A stretch of 64,000 nucleotides of DNA, from NCBI RefSeq assembly GCF_002303925.1, contig NZ_MRCS01000019.1, positions 1-64,000 of the forward strand, read 5' to 3'. The notes beneath the pieces were generated by a model, which did no database searches, was not told the origin of the DNA, and was given only the letters and a program-made list of their open reading frames with translations. Origin of the DNA: Pseudomonas sp. ACN8. GTDB lineage: Bacteria > Pseudomonadota > Gammaproteobacteria > Pseudomonadales > Pseudomonadaceae. The position numbers and the translations under genes are program-made. Positions 17,534 to 27,894 of this stretch are shown here, in pieces. How positions within the stretch are numbered: position 1 is the stretch's first letter; every line of letters begins with the position of its first letter.

Positions 17534-18469
17534 ATGTCCGAGTTGATTCTGCATCATTACCCGACGTCCCCTTTTGCCGAGAAGGCCCGCCTGCTGCTGG
17601 GTTTCAAGGGTTTGTCCTGGCGTTCGGTGAAGATTTCGCCAGTAATGCCCAAACCGGATCTCACGGCGTTGACCGGTGGCTACCGCAAGACACCGGTGTT
17701 GCAGGTCGGTGCCGATATCTATTGCGACACGGCATTGATTGCCCGGCGACTGGAGCAGGAGAAAGCCTTGCCGGCGTTCTTCCCGGAAGGTCAGGAAATG
17801 ATCACCGCATCGTTTGCCGCCTGGGCTGATTCGGTGGTGTTCCAGCATGCGGTGAGCCTGGTGTTCCAGCCGGAGTCGATCGCGGTGCGCTTTGGCAATT
17901 TGTCGCCGGAAGCGATCAAGGCGTTTCTGGCCGACCGCGCCGGTTTGTTCAGTGGTGGTAGCGCGACAAAATTGTCTACCGAACAGGCGAAGCATCAGTG
18001 GCCAACGATCATGTCGCGCCTGGAGTTGCAACTGCAGCGCGAAGAGGGGGATTTCCTGTTCGGTGAGCCGTCGATTGCCGACTTCGCCCTGGCTCATTGC
18101 CTCTGGTTCCTCAAGGCCACGCCGGTGACGGCTCCGCTGGTCGAAGCTTATCCGGCAGTCAATGCATGGCATGCGCGGGTATTGGGCTTCGGTCATGGTG
18201 CATCCAGCGAGATGAGTTCCGAGGAGGCTCTGGCAGTGGCGCGTACGTCCACGCCAGCGGCCTTGCCGGATGAGCAGTTTGTCGATCCCAATGGATTCAA
18301 GGCGGGGCAGCAGGTAGTGATCGCCGCCACGGACTACGGCGTGGATCCGGTGGCGGGGGAGTTGCTGTTTGCCGGCCGCGAGGAGCTGATTGTACGGCGA
18401 GAGGACGAGCGTGGCGGGGTGGTGCATGTGCACTTCCCGCGGTTTGGTTTCCGGATCGAAGCCAGCTGA
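17534..18469 (+). CDS. Glutathione S-transferase family protein
   Basis: A 311-residue cytosolic protein. Seen: an N-terminal thioredoxin-like GST domain (ILHHYPTSPFAEKARLLLGF; KTPVLQVGADIYCDTALIAR with the cis-Pro and the DTALI glutathione-binding turn), a helical C-terminal GST domain to about residue 220, and a further ~80-residue beta-rich tail not present in classical GSTs of about 210 residues. Ser in place of Tyr at the N-terminal active region (SPFAEK) is normal for bacterial forms. It starts at ATG 17534 with GGAG nine bases upstream. Substrate unknown. Confidence 0.85.
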   Translation: MSELILHHYPTSPFAEKARLLLGFKGLSWRSVKISPVMPKPDLTALTGGYRKTPVLQVGADIYCDTALIARRLEQEKALPAFFPEGQEMITASFAAWADSVVFQHAVSLVFQPESIAVRFGNLSPEAIKAFLADRAGLFSGGSATKLSTEQAKHQWPTIMSRLELQLQREEGDFLFGEPSIADFALAHCLWFLKATPVTAPLVEAYPAVNAWHARVLGFGHGASSEMSSEEALAVARTSTPAALPDEQFVDPNGFKAGQQVVIAATDYGVDPVAGELLFAGREELIVRREDERGGVVHVHFPRFGFRIEAS

Positions 18470-18477
18470 CAAAAACC

Positions 18478-18565
18478 TTGTGGGAGCGAGCTTGCTCGCG
18501 ATGGCGGACTGACATTCAACAAAATTGTTGGCTGTGTTGGCCTCATCGCGAGCTCGCTCCTACAG
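18478..18565. repeat. REPIN, shortened right arm
   Basis: A left REP (TGTGGGAGCGAGCTTGCTCG) and a right inverted REP (CGCGAGCTCGCTCCTACAG) that lacks four bases of the usual GAGCAGGCTCGC core. It sits between convergent genes. Confidence 0.85.
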
Positions 18566-18567
18566 AG

Positions 18568-18918
18568 TTACTTCAACGCCGCCAGAATCGCATCCGGGTC
18601 ATACCCGCGAATCAGCGTCCCGTTCACATCGATGATCGGAATGCCGCCACCGCCCAGCGCCTGATAGTCCCCGCGCGCGACGGCATCCTTCTCGATATCG
18701 AACTCCTTGTATGGAATGCCTTTCTGATCGAGGAAGCGCCGGGTCAGCTTGCAGTAACCACACCACTCGGTGGCGTAGAGCACGACGTTGGCCTTGGCCT
18801 GGGTCTGCTCCGGCAGCACTTGCGATGGGTTGAACACCCGCTCGATCTTGCCCCAGTTCTGATAGGCCACGACCACCAGCAGGATCAGCAGGAATTTCTT
18901 CAGTACGCCGCCGAGCAT
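18568..18918 (-). CDS. Membrane-anchored glutaredoxin-family protein
   Basis: A 116-residue protein. Seen: an N-terminal membrane anchor (LKKFLLILLVVVAY, residues about 6-19), then a thioredoxin-fold domain with redox motif CGYC in TEWCGYCK (residues about 53-56), the cis-Pro in GGGIPIIDV, and a C-terminal GYDPDAILAAL helix. It probably reduces disulfides or glutathionylated proteins at the membrane. Its ATG overlaps the stop codon of the yejK gene by one base (TGATG), so the two are translationally coupled. Orientation of the redox domain (cytoplasm or periplasm) cannot be decided from the sequence alone. Confidence 0.85.
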   Translation of the reverse strand: MLGGVLKKFLLILLVVVAYQNWGKIERVFNPSQVLPEQTQAKANVVLYATEWCGYCKLTRRFLDQKGIPYKEFDIEKDAVARGDYQALGGGGIPIIDVNGTLIRGYDPDAILAALK

Positions 18919-19922
18919 CAGTTGCGACGCTTCAGCTGATCGGTGAGCGAAGTGGGCAGGCCCTTTATGATCAACGTGCCGGCTTCTTCGTCGTACTCGA
19001 TCTTCGAGCCCAGCAAGTGGGCTTCGAAACTGATCGACAGGCCTTCGGCGCGGCCAGTGAATCGGCGGAACTGGTTCAGGGTGCGTTTATCGGCCGGGAT
19101 TTCCGGCGAGAGGCCGTAATCCTTGTTGCGGATGTGATCGTAGAAGGCCTTCGGGCGCTCTTCGTCGATCAGCCCCGACAACTCTTCCAGGCCCATTGGC
19201 TCACCGAGTTTGGCCTGGCTGCTGGCGTAATCCACCAGGGTCTTGGTCTTCTCGCGGGCGTCGTCTTCCGGCAGATCTTCGCTTTCAACGAAATCACTGA
19301 AGGCCTTGAGCAACGTGCGGGTTTCACCCGGACCGTCGACGCCTTCCTGGCAACCAATGAAGTCGCGGAAATACTCCGAAACCTTTTTGCCGTTCTTGCC
19401 TTTGATGAACGAAATGTATTGCTTGGATTGTTTGTTGTTCTGCCACTCGGAAACGTTGATCCGCGCGGCCAGGTGCAACTGACCAAGGTCGAGGTGGCGG
19501 GACGGGGTTACGTCCAGTTCGTCGGTCACGGCCACGCCTTCGCTGTGGTGCAGCAGGGCGATGGCCAAATAGTCGGTCATGCCTTGTTGATAGTGCGCGA
19601 ACAGCACATGGCCGCCGACCGACAGGTTCGATTCTTCCATCAGCTTTTGCAGATGCTCGACCGCCACACGGCTGAATGCAGTGAAATCCTGGCCGCCCTC
19701 GAGGTACTCCTTCAGCCAGCCGCTGAACGGAAACGCGCCGGATTCCGGATGGAACAGGCCCCAGGCTTTACCCTGTTTGGCGTTATAGCTTTCGTTGAGG
19801 TCGGCGAGCATGTTCTCGATGGCCGCGGACTCCGCCAGTTCAGAGTCACGGGCGTGGAGAACTGCGGGTGTGCCGTCGGGTTTTTTGTCGATCAGGTGGA
19901 CGATGCAATGACGGATCGGCAT
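18918..19922 (-). CDS. yejK: Nucleoid-associated protein YejK/NdpA
   Basis: A 334-residue nucleoid-associated protein, the usual length for NdpA. Seen: N-terminal [16 protein letters not shown], which is a family signature, followed by the acidic [18 protein letters not shown] segment. The start ATG is at 19922; the frame opens earlier (20108) but the extra residues are not family-like. It binds nucleoid DNA; the exact function is not established. Coupled by TGATG to the downstream glutaredoxin. HU, another nucleoid protein, is divergently placed 396 bp away. Confidence 0.9.
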   Translation of the reverse strand: MPIRHCIVHLIDKKPDGTPAVLHARDSELAESAAIENMLADLNESYNAKQGKAWGLFHPESGAFPFSGWLKEYLEGGQDFTAFSRVAVEHLQKLMEESNLSVGGHVLFAHYQQGMTDYLAIALLHHSEGVAVTDELDVTPSRHLDLGQLHLAARINVSEWQNNKQSKQYISFIKGKNGKKVSEYFRDFIGCQEGVDGPGETRTLLKAFSDFVESEDLPEDDAREKTKTLVDYASSQAKLGEPMGLEELSGLIDEERPKAFYDHIRNKDYGLSPEIPADKRTLNQFRRFTGRAEGLSISFEAHLLGSKIEYDEEAGTLIIKGLPTSLTDQLKRRN

Positions 19923-20318
19923 GGGCTTCTCGGCTGAATGAAGAGAGGAGGGCGTGCTCCCCCGAAAAAGCGCCCAGTGTACCGCAACCACTGGTTTTGG
20001 CGCGGTGCGAAGGGCAATTGACGGGCGACCGACGGCGCTTATGCGTTTTTTTCCTGTTTTAGCGCAATAAAGCTGACCAAATGGGTAGCTAGAGGCGGAT
20101 ATTTCCACGTCTGTGTGCTAGCTTTGCCCGGTCTTGCGCGAAGTCACTGCGTTAAGCGTGCAGTCAGCATTTGTCAGGTCGAACCAAACCCTGATTTCGG
20201 TATCTATAACCCCGATCCCGAGGTTATTTGGCCGAGGGTGCCAGATCCAGAAGATCGGGCTCGATGGCTGACATTGCACTCTGCAATCCATATGAATTTG
20301 ATAGGGAAGGAACACTAA
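19923..20318. other. 396-bp divergent region between yejK and HU genes
   Basis: No convincing gene. Possible HU promoter TGACAT (20269-20274)/TATGAA (20291-20296), spacing 16, just before the AAGGAA ribosome binding site; another -10-like TATAAC lies at 20205-20210. A 67-codon frame ends exactly before the HU start but has no visible ribosome binding site. Confidence 0.4.
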
Positions 20319-20600
20319 ATGGCTCTTACTAAAGACCAACTGATCGCCGACATCGCTGAAGCTATCGACGCGCCGAAAACCACCGCGCGTAACGCTCTGG
20401 ACCAACTGGGCCAAATCGTTGCCGATCAGCTGGAAAACGGCGGCGAAATCACTCTGCCAGGTATCGGCAAACTGAAAGTGACTGAGCGTCCTGCCCGTAC
20501 TGGCCGTAACCCTTCGACTGGCGCTGCCATCGAAATCGCTGCCAAGAAAGTGATCAAGCTGGTTGTGGCCAAAGGCCTGACCGACGCTGTTAACAAGTAA
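20319..20600 (+). CDS. HU-family DNA-binding protein (HupN type)
   Basis: A 93-residue histone-like protein that bends DNA as a dimer. Seen: helical N-terminal half (LTKDQLIADIAEAIDAPKTT), the beta-arm signature with GIGKLKVTERPARTGRNPST at residues about 48-67, where the Pro at the arm tip (NPSTG) intercalates into DNA. The start MALTKDQ and the sequence differ from the HupA and HupB forms and correspond to the third Pseudomonas HU (HupN). It has a good AAGGAA ribosome binding site and a strong terminator at 20612-20652, so it is monocistronic. Confidence 0.95.
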   Translation: MALTKDQLIADIAEAIDAPKTTARNALDQLGQIVADQLENGGEITLPGIGKLKVTERPARTGRNPSTGAAIEIAAKKVIKLVVAKGLTDAVNK

Positions 20601-20611
20601 GACTTGTTAAG

Positions 20612-20652
20612 AAAAAACCGTGCACCGGAGCGATCCGGGCACGGTTTTTTTG
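20612..20652 (+). terminator. Terminator of the HU gene
   Basis: ACCGTGC and CCGGA pair with TCCGG and GCACGGT around a GCGA loop, followed by seven T residues. Confidence 0.93.
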
Positions 20653-20684
20653 TGTCTGCGATTTATCGTAAACAACCTGCAACC

Positions 20685-20777
20685 ATTGTGGGAGCGAGCC
20701 TGCTCGCGAATACGGTGTGTCAGTATCATCGAATTCGACTGACACAGCGCTTTCGCGAGCAGGCTCGCTCCCACAAT
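20685..20777. repeat. REPIN
   Basis: Symmetric ATTGTGGGAGCGAGCCTGCT and its complement enclose a spacer with GGTGTGTCAG and CGACTGACAC. Same spacer family as the elements at 2-61 and 21881-21971. Confidence 0.9.
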
Positions 20778-20786
20778 TGATTTAAC

Positions 20787-21809
20787 TCAGTTTTTGAGCG
20801 CCCAACGCTCACGCCAGGCCTGTTGCTGCGCTTTGGTCTGGAAGGTCCAGGCGACGAAGCGGCTCTGCTTTTGGCCCTGGCCCATTTCCACCACCTGAAT
20901 GTCCAGTGCGCCAGCCTTGCTCAAGGCCGTCTGGATCGCTGGCAGGTTCGACGCCTTCGACACCAGCGTACTGAACCACAGCACCTGTTGTGCCACGTGC
21001 GCGCTCTCGCTGATCAGTTGCGTGACGAAACGCACCTCCCCGCCCTCACACCACAATTCCGCCGCTTGCCCGCCAAAGTTCAACACCGGCAGCTTGCGTT
21101 TCGGATCGGCTTTGCCCAAGGCGCGCCATTTGCGCGTACTACCCCGCGTAGCCTCGTCCAGCGAGGCGTGGAATGGCGGGTTGCACATGGTCAGGTCAAA
21201 GCGCTCAGTGCTCTCCAGCAAGCCTGTGAGGATCTGCTTGGGGTTGCTCTGCTGGCGTACCTGGATCGCTTTGTTCAGGCCATTGGACTGAATGATGGCC
21301 TTCGCCGCGGCGATGGCGGTCGCATCGATATCGGAACCGAGGAACTGCCAGCGATAGTCGCTGTAACCGATCAGCGGATACACGCAGTTGGCGCCCATTC
21401 CGATGTCCAGCACCTTCACGCAGGCGCCACGGGGAATCACACCGTCATTGCTGCTGGCCAGCAGATCGGCGAGGAAGTGCACGTAATCGGCACGGCCTGG
21501 CACCGGTGGGCACAGGTAGTCGGCCGGAATGTCCCAGTGAGCGATGCCATAGAATGACTTGAGCAGCGCCCGATTGAACACCCGCACGGCTTCCGGGCTG
21601 GCGAAGTCGATGCTTTCCTTGCCGTACGGATTGATGATCACGAACGTCTTCAGTTCCGGGGCGCTTTTGATCAGCGTCGGAAAGTCGTAGCGACCCTGAT
21701 GGCGATTGCGCGGGTGCAGGCTGGCCTTTTCCTTCGGGGCGACGGCCGTGGCCGGAGTCTTCGGGGCTGGCTTTTTGCGCGCAGGCTTGGGGGAGCGGGG
21801 GGCGGTCAT
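20787..21809 (-). CDS. rlmF: 23S rRNA (adenine(1618)-N6)-methyltransferase RlmF
   Basis: A 340-residue SAM-dependent N6-adenine methyltransferase modifying A1618 of 23S rRNA. Seen: a basic N-terminal tail ([12 protein letters not shown]), the RNA-side motif [15 protein letters not shown]-binding [16 protein letters not shown], and catalytic motif NPPFHAS (the NPPF/Y motif of amino-methyltransferases). The ATG at 21809 opens the basic tail; the frame extends to 21857 but that is not family sequence. It is flanked by REPINs on both sides, so it is an isolated transcription unit. Confidence 0.92.
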   Translation of the reverse strand: MTAPRSPKPARKKPAPKTPATAVAPKEKASLHPRNRHQGRYDFPTLIKSAPELKTFVIINPYGKESIDFASPEAVRVFNRALLKSFYGIAHWDIPADYLCPPVPGRADYVHFLADLLASSNDGVIPRGACVKVLDIGMGANCVYPLIGYSDYRWQFLGSDIDATAIAAAKAIIQSNGLNKAIQVRQQSNPKQILTGLLESTERFDLTMCNPPFHASLDEATRGSTRKWRALGKADPKRKLPVLNFGGQAAELWCEGGEVRFVTQLISESAHVAQQVLWFSTLVSKASNLPAIQTALSKAGALDIQVVEMGQGQKQSRFVAWTFQTKAQQQAWRERWALKN

Positions 21810-21880
21810 GGCGGTGGTCGATTCGGGTATGGCTGAAAGTGGCGGGCATTGTCCCACATCTGTGGGGCAACACCGATCAA

Positions 21881-21971
21881 ATGTGGGGGCGAGCCTGCTC
21901 GCGAATGCGGTGGGTCAGTCGCCATCATCGGTGATTGATACACCGCCATCGCGAGCAGGCTCGCTCCCACA
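21881..21971. repeat. REPIN
   Basis: Inverted GTGGGGGCGAGCCTGCTCGC and GCGAGCAGGCTCGCTCCCAC. Inner spacer resembles those at 2-61 and 20685-20777. Confidence 0.88.
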
Positions 21972-22007
21972 GGGGATCTGCATTGGATGCAGGAAAGTGA
22001 AAGGCAT

Positions 22008-22040
22008 AAAAAAGGGAGACCATTGTTGGCCTCCCTCTTT
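22008..22040 (-). terminator. Terminator of valS
   Basis: On the minus strand GAGGGAGGCCA, a short loop, and TGGTCTCCC followed by six T, starting about 15 bases after the valS stop. Confidence 0.88.
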
Positions 22041-22055
22041 CATCGCGATCTGCCG

Positions 22056-24902
22056 TTACAGGCTGGCAATCCGCGCATGCTGCTCGGCCAGCTTGCCCAG
22101 GGCCTGTTCGGCCTCGGCCAGTTTGGCGCGTTCTTTCTCGATGACTTCGGCTGGGGCCTTGTCAACGAAACCGGCGTTGGACAGCTTGCCGCCGACTCGT
22201 TGCACTTCACCTTGCAGACGCTGGATTTCCTTGTCCAGACGCGCCAGTTCCGCACCTTTGTCGATCAGGCCGGCCATTGGCACCAGCACTTCCATCTCCC
22301 CGACCAGCGCGGTGGCGGACAGCGGTGCTTCTTCGCCGGCAGCCAGTACGGTGATCGATTCGAGGCGCGCCAGCTTCTTCAGCAGGGCTTCGTTCTCGGT
22401 CAGGCGACGCTGATCCTCGGCGCTGACGTTCTTCAGGAACAGCGGCAGGGGTTTGCCCGGGCCGATGTTCATTTCGCCACGGATGTTGCGAGTGCCGAGC
22501 ATCAGGCCCTTGAGCCATTCGATGTCATCTTCGGCCGCCTGATCGATGCGCGTTTCGTTGGCCACTGGCCAGGGTTGCAGCATGATCGTCTTGCCATCGA
22601 TGCCGGCCAGCGGCGCGATGCGCTGCCAGATTTCTTCGGTGATGAACGGCATGAACGGGTGCGCCAGGCGCAGGGCGACTTCCAGTACGCGCACCAGGGT
22701 GCGACGGGTGCCGCGCTGGCGTTCGACCGGTGCGTTTTCGTCCCACAGCACAGGCTTGGACAGTTCCAGGTACCAGTCGCAATACTGGTTCCAGATGAAC
22801 TCGTACAAGGCCTGTGCGGCCAGGTCGAAACGGAACTGATCGAGTTGGCGGGTCACTTCGGCTTCAGTGCGTTGCAGCTGCGAGATGATCCAGCGGTCAG
22901 CCAGCGACAACTCGTAGGCTTCGCCGTTCTGGCCGCAGTCTTCGCCCTTGTCCAGCACGTAGCGCGCCGCGTTCCAGATTTTGTTGCAGAAGTTGCGATA
23001 GCCTTCGACGCGACCCATGTCGAACTTGATGTCGCGGCCGGTGGACGCCAGCGAGCAGAAGGTGAAGCGCAGGGCGTCGGTGCCGTAGCTGGCGATGCCT
23101 TCGGCGAACTCGTCGCGGGTCTGCTTTTCGATCTTCTTCGCCAGTTTCGGCTGCATCATGCCGGAGGTGCGTTTCTGCACCAGGGCTTCGAGTTCGATGC
23201 CGTCGATGATGTCCAGCGGGTCCAGGACGTTGCCCTTGGACTTGGACATCTTCTGGCCCTGGCCGTCACGCACCAGGCCGTGCACATACACGGTCTTGAA
23301 CGGAACCTGCGGCGTGCCGTCTTCGTTTTTCACCAAATGCATGGTGAGCATGATCATCCGGGCAACCCAGAAGAAAATGATGTCGAAGCCGGTCACCAGG
23401 ACGTCGGTGGAGTGGAATTTCTTCAGGAACTCGGTTTTTTCCGGCCAGCCGAGAGTGGAGAACGTCCACAGGCCCGAGCTGAACCAGGTGTCGAGAACGT
23501 CGTTGTCCTGTTGCAGCGCAACGTCCGGGCCGAGGTTGTGCTTGGCGCGCACTTCGGCCTCGTCGCGACCGACATAGACCTTGCCCGATTCGTCGTACCA
23601 GGCCGGAATCCGGTGGCCCCACCACAACTGACGGCTGATGCACCAGTCCTGGATGTCGCGCATCCACGAGAAGTACATGTTTTCGTACTGTTTCGGCACG
23701 AACTGGATACGACCGTCTTCAACGGCGGCGATCGCAGGCTCGGCCAAAGGTTTGGTGGACACGTACCACTGGTCGGTCAGCCAAGGCTCGATGACAGTGC
23801 CGGAGCGGTCGCCTTTCGGTACTTTCAGGGCGTGATCGTCAACGCTGACCAGCAGGCCGATAGCGTCGAACGCGGCCACGATCTGCTTGCGCGCTTCGAA
23901 GCGGTCGAGACCGGCGTATTCGGCCGGGATCTTGCCGTCGATGCTTTCGTTCAGCGTGCCGTCGAGGTTGAACACCTGGCAAGCCGGCAGGACTGCTGCG
24001 TTCTTGTCAAAGATGTTCAGCAGCGGCAGGTTGTGACGCTTGCCGACTTCATAGTCGTTGAAGTCGTGGGCCGGGGTGATTTTCACGCAGCCGGTGCCGA
24101 ATTCGGGGTCGCAGTAATCGTCGGCGATGATCGGGATGCGGCGGCCAACCAGTGGCAGCTCGACAAATTGGCCGATCAGGGCTTTGTAGCGTTCATCGTT
24201 CGGGTTAACGGCCACGGCGGAGTCGCCGAGCATGGTTTCCGGGCGAGTGGTCGCGACGATCAGGAAATCGTTGCCTTCAGCAGTCTTGGCGCCGTCGGCC
24301 AGCGGGTATTTCAGGTTCCACAGGAAACCTTTCTCGTCGTGGTTCTCCACTTCGAGGTCGGAAATCGCCGTGTGCAGCTTGGTGTCCCAGTTGACCAGGC
24401 GCTTGCCACGGTAGATCAGGCCGTCTTCGTGCAGGCGTACGAAAGCTTCTTTAACGGCTTCCGAGAGGCCGTCGTCCATGGTGAAACGCTCGCGGCTCCA
24501 ATCTACGGACGAACCGAGGCGACGGATCTGGCGGCTGATGTTGCCACCGGACTCATCTTTCCATTCCCAGACTTTCTCGAGGAATTTCTCGCGGCCCAGG
24601 TCATGGCGGCTCTGGCCCTTGGCTTCGAGCTGACGCTCTACCAGCATCTGCGTGGCGATACCGGCGTGGTCGGTACCCGGCTGCCACAGGGTGTTGCGAC
24701 CCTGCATGCGGCGGAAACGGATCAGGGCGTCCATGATCGCGTTATTGAAGCCGTGACCCATGTGCAGGCTGCCGGTGACGTTCGGCGGCGGGATCATGAT
24801 GGTGTAGGACTCGCCCGCGCCTTGCGGGGCGAAGTAATTCTCTGACTCCCAGGTGTTGTACCAGGAAGTTTCAATGGCGTGCGGCTGGTAGGTCTTATCC
24901 AT
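22056..24902 (-). CDS. valS: Valyl-tRNA synthetase
   Basis: A 948-residue class I aminoacyl-tRNA synthetase, normal length for bacterial ValS. Seen: HIGH-type motif HMGH at residues 47-50, the editing domain in the central third ([14 protein letters not shown]), KMSKS in MSKSKGN about two-thirds along, an anticodon-binding domain with [20 protein letters not shown], and a C-terminal coiled coil of the arm domain ending QHARIASL. It charges tRNA-Val and edits threonyl/isovaleryl errors. The gene is monocistronic with its own terminator. A long antisense frame over it has no independent support. Confidence 0.97.
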   Translation of the reverse strand: MDKTYQPHAIETSWYNTWESENYFAPQGAGESYTIMIPPPNVTGSLHMGHGFNNAIMDALIRFRRMQGRNTLWQPGTDHAGIATQMLVERQLEAKGQSRHDLGREKFLEKVWEWKDESGGNISRQIRRLGSSVDWSRERFTMDDGLSEAVKEAFVRLHEDGLIYRGKRLVNWDTKLHTAISDLEVENHDEKGFLWNLKYPLADGAKTAEGNDFLIVATTRPETMLGDSAVAVNPNDERYKALIGQFVELPLVGRRIPIIADDYCDPEFGTGCVKITPAHDFNDYEVGKRHNLPLLNIFDKNAAVLPACQVFNLDGTLNESIDGKIPAEYAGLDRFEARKQIVAAFDAIGLLVSVDDHALKVPKGDRSGTVIEPWLTDQWYVSTKPLAEPAIAAVEDGRIQFVPKQYENMYFSWMRDIQDWCISRQLWWGHRIPAWYDESGKVYVGRDEAEVRAKHNLGPDVALQQDNDVLDTWFSSGLWTFSTLGWPEKTEFLKKFHSTDVLVTGFDIIFFWVARMIMLTMHLVKNEDGTPQVPFKTVYVHGLVRDGQGQKMSKSKGNVLDPLDIIDGIELEALVQKRTSGMMQPKLAKKIEKQTRDEFAEGIASYGTDALRFTFCSLASTGRDIKFDMGRVEGYRNFCNKIWNAARYVLDKGEDCGQNGEAYELSLADRWIISQLQRTEAEVTRQLDQFRFDLAAQALYEFIWNQYCDWYLELSKPVLWDENAPVERQRGTRRTLVRVLEVALRLAHPFMPFITEEIWQRIAPLAGIDGKTIMLQPWPVANETRIDQAAEDDIEWLKGLMLGTRNIRGEMNIGPGKPLPLFLKNVSAEDQRRLTENEALLKKLARLESITVLAAGEEAPLSATALVGEMEVLVPMAGLIDKGAELARLDKEIQRLQGEVQRVGGKLSNAGFVDKAPAEVIEKERAKLAEAEQALGKLAEQHARIASL

Positions 24903-25036
24903 GCGCGGCGGGACCCTATTGGCATTTATTCAGGAAAAGCCGGGAAGTATAGCGGGGATGAGCCGATGCGCGTAGAGCGAGGTGACAATGGGTGGGGGAA
25001 AAGTTGTGACAAATCGACCCACAGGGATACATCTCC

Positions 25037-25062
25037 CTGTGGGAGCGAGCCTGCTCGCGATA
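25037..25062. repeat. Single REP
   Basis: One unpaired CTGTGGGAGCGAGCCTGCTC...CGATAG element between valS and the MFS gene; its inverted partner is missing. Confidence 0.85.
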
Positions 25063-25070
25063 GCAATCTG

Positions 25071-26387
25071 TCAGGCGACGCGATTCAAATCGTTATGTCG
25101 AGTTTCTTTCAGGCACAGCACGGCAATCAAACTCAACACCGCTGCCCCGGACACGTACCCGCCGACATAACTCAAACCCCCCATCGCAACCAGCTTCTGC
25201 GCGAAGAACGGTGCCGCCGAAGCACCGACGATACCGCCCAGGTTGTAGGCCGCCGAGGCGCCGGTGTAGCGCACGTGGGTGGGGAACAGCTCCGGCAACA
25301 GCGCACCCATCGGCGCAAACGTCACGCCCATCAGAAACAGTTCGATGCACAGGAACAGCGCCACACCCCAGGTCGAACCTTGGGTCAGCAGTGGCTCCAT
25401 GAGGAAACCGGACAGGATCGCCAGCACACCGCCGATGATCAGCACCGGTTTGCGCCCGTAACGGTCGCTGGCCCAGGCCGACAGCGGGGTGGCGGCAGCC
25501 ATGAACAGCACCGCGAAGCACAGCAGGCCGAGGAAGGTTTCGCGGCTGTAGCCGAGCGTTGCCACGCCGTAACTCAGGGAAAATACCGTGGAGATGTAAA
25601 ACAGCGCGTAGCACACGACCATCGCGCCGGCGCCCAGCAAGACGGGCAACCAGTATTGGCCGAACAGCTCGAACAGCGGGATCTTCACGCGTTCCTGGCG
25701 CGCCATGGCGTTGGCGAATACCGGGGTCTCATGCAGCTTGAGGCGAACGTACAGGCCGACCATCACCAGTGCGGCGCTGAGCAGGAACGGAATACGCCAG
25801 CCCCATGAGCGGAACTGTTCGTCGTCCAGTGCCACGGCCAAAGTCAGGAACAGGCCATTGGCCGCCAGAAAACCGATGGATGGACCCAGCTGCGGGAACA
25901 TGCCGAACCACGCACGCTTGCCTTTGGGCGCGTTCTCCGTGGCCAGCAATGCCGCGCCACCCCATTCACCGCCCAATCCAAGGCCCTGGCCGAAGCGCAG
26001 GACGCAAAGCAGGATCGGTGCCCAGGCGCCAATGCTGTCGTATCCCGGCAGCACGCCGATCAGCGTGGTACAGACGCCCATCAGCAGCAGCGAGGCGACC
26101 AGGGTCGACTTGCGGCCGATACGGTCGCCGAAGTGACCGAAAAGGGCCGAACCCAGGGGGCGCGCAAGGAAGGCGATGCCGAACGTGAGAAACGCAGAAA
26201 GCATCTGGGCGGTGCCGGATGTCTGCGGAAAGAACACCGGACCGATCACCAGCGCGGCGGCGGTGGCGTAGACGTAGAAGTCGTAGAACTCGATGGCGGT
26301 GCCGATGAAGCTTGCGGTGGCCACGCGGGTGGCGGAGTTCGTCGGTTGCGCAGGTGTGGAGTCGCTGTAGGTCGTGCTGGTCGTCAT
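25071..26387 (-). CDS. MFS transporter, metabolite:H+ symporter (ShiA/ProP-like)
   Basis: A 438-residue inner-membrane transporter with 12 predicted helices. Seen: N-terminal SFIGTAIEFYDFYVYATAAA, the family signature of the metabolite:H+ symporter (MHS) branch, LARPLGSALFGHFGDRIGRK between helices 2 and 3 (MFS motif A), and a matching RYGRKPVL motif in the second half. Members take up proline/betaine, shikimate, alpha-ketoglutarate or citrate; the substrate is unresolved. Two starts are possible (26408, 26387); I prefer 26387 because AGGGA lies seven bases before it. Monocistronic. Confidence 0.9.
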   Translation of the reverse strand: MTTSTTYSDSTPAQPTNSATRVATASFIGTAIEFYDFYVYATAAALVIGPVFFPQTSGTAQMLSAFLTFGIAFLARPLGSALFGHFGDRIGRKSTLVASLLLMGVCTTLIGVLPGYDSIGAWAPILLCVLRFGQGLGLGGEWGGAALLATENAPKGKRAWFGMFPQLGPSIGFLAANGLFLTLAVALDDEQFRSWGWRIPFLLSAALVMVGLYVRLKLHETPVFANAMARQERVKIPLFELFGQYWLPVLLGAGAMVVCYALFYISTVFSLSYGVATLGYSRETFLGLLCFAVLFMAAATPLSAWASDRYGRKPVLIIGGVLAILSGFLMEPLLTQGSTWGVALFLCIELFLMGVTFAPMGALLPELFPTHVRYTGASAAYNLGGIVGASAAPFFAQKLVAMGGLSYVGGYVSGAAVLSLIAVLCLKETRHNDLNRVA

Positions 26388-26649
26388 GCGGTTATCCCTG
26401 ACTGTCATGTGCTCCAGTGGAGCGAATTATTATGGTCGAGAACCCAGGGATGTGGGTGGAGGCACGGTCGCTGTTCAAGGTAGGAACAGTCGTCGGTTTG
26501 TAGCGGACTTTGCGGGTGGACGGGCCGGAAGCTGCGAAGTGCGGGGTAAGCACGGGGGCCGGCGAGGCTTGGGTAAGCGCTACGATTATAGAAAGGTGGC
26601 TAACGATCGAACAAGTGGCTTGAGTGGCCACAAAAGATTTGCCCGATAG

Positions 26650-27882
26650 TTAGATAACCACAGGCATCGAGCTGGTCTGCCAGATCAGCACCCGCGTGAC
26701 ACGGTTGTCCTCGGTCTCGAGAATTTCCAGGCGATACCGGCCGATCTTCAGGCACACCGCGCTTTCGGGAATGGTTTCCAGCGCCTCGGTGACCAGGCCG
26801 TTCAGGGTTTTCGGGCCATCGCTGGGCAGGTGCCAGCCGAGGCTCTTGTTCAGCTCGCGAATGGACGCGGCACCGTCGATCACCAGGCGCCCGTCGGCTT
26901 GCGGATGAATGTGCGGATTGTCCAGGCTCTGCTGGCTTTCGAACTCGCCGACGATTTCTTCGAGAATGTCTTCCAGGGTGACGATGCCCAGCACTTCGCC
27001 GTATTCGTCGACTACCATGCCCAGGCGCCGCTGCTGCTTGTGGAAATTGAGCAGTTGCAGCTGCAACGGGGTGCTTTCCGGCACGAAGTACGGCTCGTGG
27101 CTGGCCGCCAGCAACGCTTCCCGGGTCAGGCTCGCATCGGGCAGCAGGTGAAGGATGTGTCGGGTGTTGAGGACGGCTTCGACCTGGTTGATATCACTGT
27201 GGAACACCGGCAGACGCGTGCGCCTGTTGTGGCGCAATTGTTCGATGATTTCTTCGATGGAGTCATCGAGATTGATGCCGTCCACGTCGCTGCGCGGTAC
27301 CAGGATGTCATTGACGGTGATGTTGTCCAGCGCGTGGATGCCTGGCAGCGGGTGAGGGCGGCTTGCGGTTTCAGAGGGCGCATGCCGCTCCGTCAGCGCT
27401 TCGTCCTCACTCTGTTGCACCACTTTGGCCTTGCGGGCGAATGGCCGTGTCAGCAACTGGCTGATGCTATTGAGCAGCCATGCCGCGGGATAGATGATTT
27501 TCAGCGGTAGCCGCAGCAGGTTGTTGCCCTGGGCCAGGATCGCATCCGGATAGCGAGTGGCGAGGGCACGTGGCAAGTAGTCGGAAAACACCAGCAACAT
27601 GGCGCCCGCTCCGAGGCAGGCGACCCACGGGCCGTTCTCGGCCCAGGTGAAAATGGCCAGCAAGGTACTGATGACCACCACCAGCGCACGGCACAGGGTG
27701 TTGCAAAAGATCAGGCTGGCCAAGGGAAAGCTGAGTTTCGCCACCGGTTTGTCGCTGGAACGCGTTGCGGTGCGCTGGGCCAGCAAATGCTGGTGCGCCG
27801 CTTCGATGGCGGTAAACAGCCCCGACCATAAAACCAGCAGGGTCAGTACCGCGAGCATCGGCCCTATGGGCAAGTCGTCCAT
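26650..27882 (-). CDS. HlyC/CorC-family membrane protein (CNNM + CBS domains)
   Basis: A 410-residue protein. Seen: an N-terminal CNNM (DUF21) membrane domain with about 3-4 helices (MLAVLTLLVLWSGLFTAIEAA and following), two CBS domains (residues about 195-315), and a CorC_HlyC domain at the C-terminus (ADGRLVIDGAASIRELN). The family includes magnesium exporters of the CorB type. Downstream of ypjD by 12 bases on the same strand and next to ffh, the same order as the ypjD/corB-ffh neighbourhood of E. coli. It probably exports Mg2+ or another divalent ion; direct transport is not proven here. Confidence 0.9.
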   Translation of the reverse strand: MDDLPIGPMLAVLTLLVLWSGLFTAIEAAHQHLLAQRTATRSSDKPVAKLSFPLASLIFCNTLCRALVVVISTLLAIFTWAENGPWVACLGAGAMLLVFSDYLPRALATRYPDAILAQGNNLLRLPLKIIYPAAWLLNSISQLLTRPFARKAKVVQQSEDEALTERHAPSETASRPHPLPGIHALDNITVNDILVPRSDVDGINLDDSIEEIIEQLRHNRRTRLPVFHSDINQVEAVLNTRHILHLLPDASLTREALLAASHEPYFVPESTPLQLQLLNFHKQQRRLGMVVDEYGEVLGIVTLEDILEEIVGEFESQQSLDNPHIHPQADGRLVIDGAASIRELNKSLGWHLPSDGPKTLNGLVTEALETIPESAVCLKIGRYRLEILETEDNRVTRVLIWQTSSMPVVI

Positions 27883-27894
27883 TAATGCCGCCCG

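Noticed and set aside
20115..20318. A 67-codon frame ending immediately before the HU start codon
   Set aside because: No ribosome binding site, no recognisable motif, and it fills exactly the leader; more likely chance than a leader peptide.
21987..24845. A 952-residue plus-strand reading frame antisense to valS
   Set aside because: It mirrors the valS frame, has no ribosome binding site, and its residues follow the GC-rich complement of the real codons. ValS has all class I motifs.
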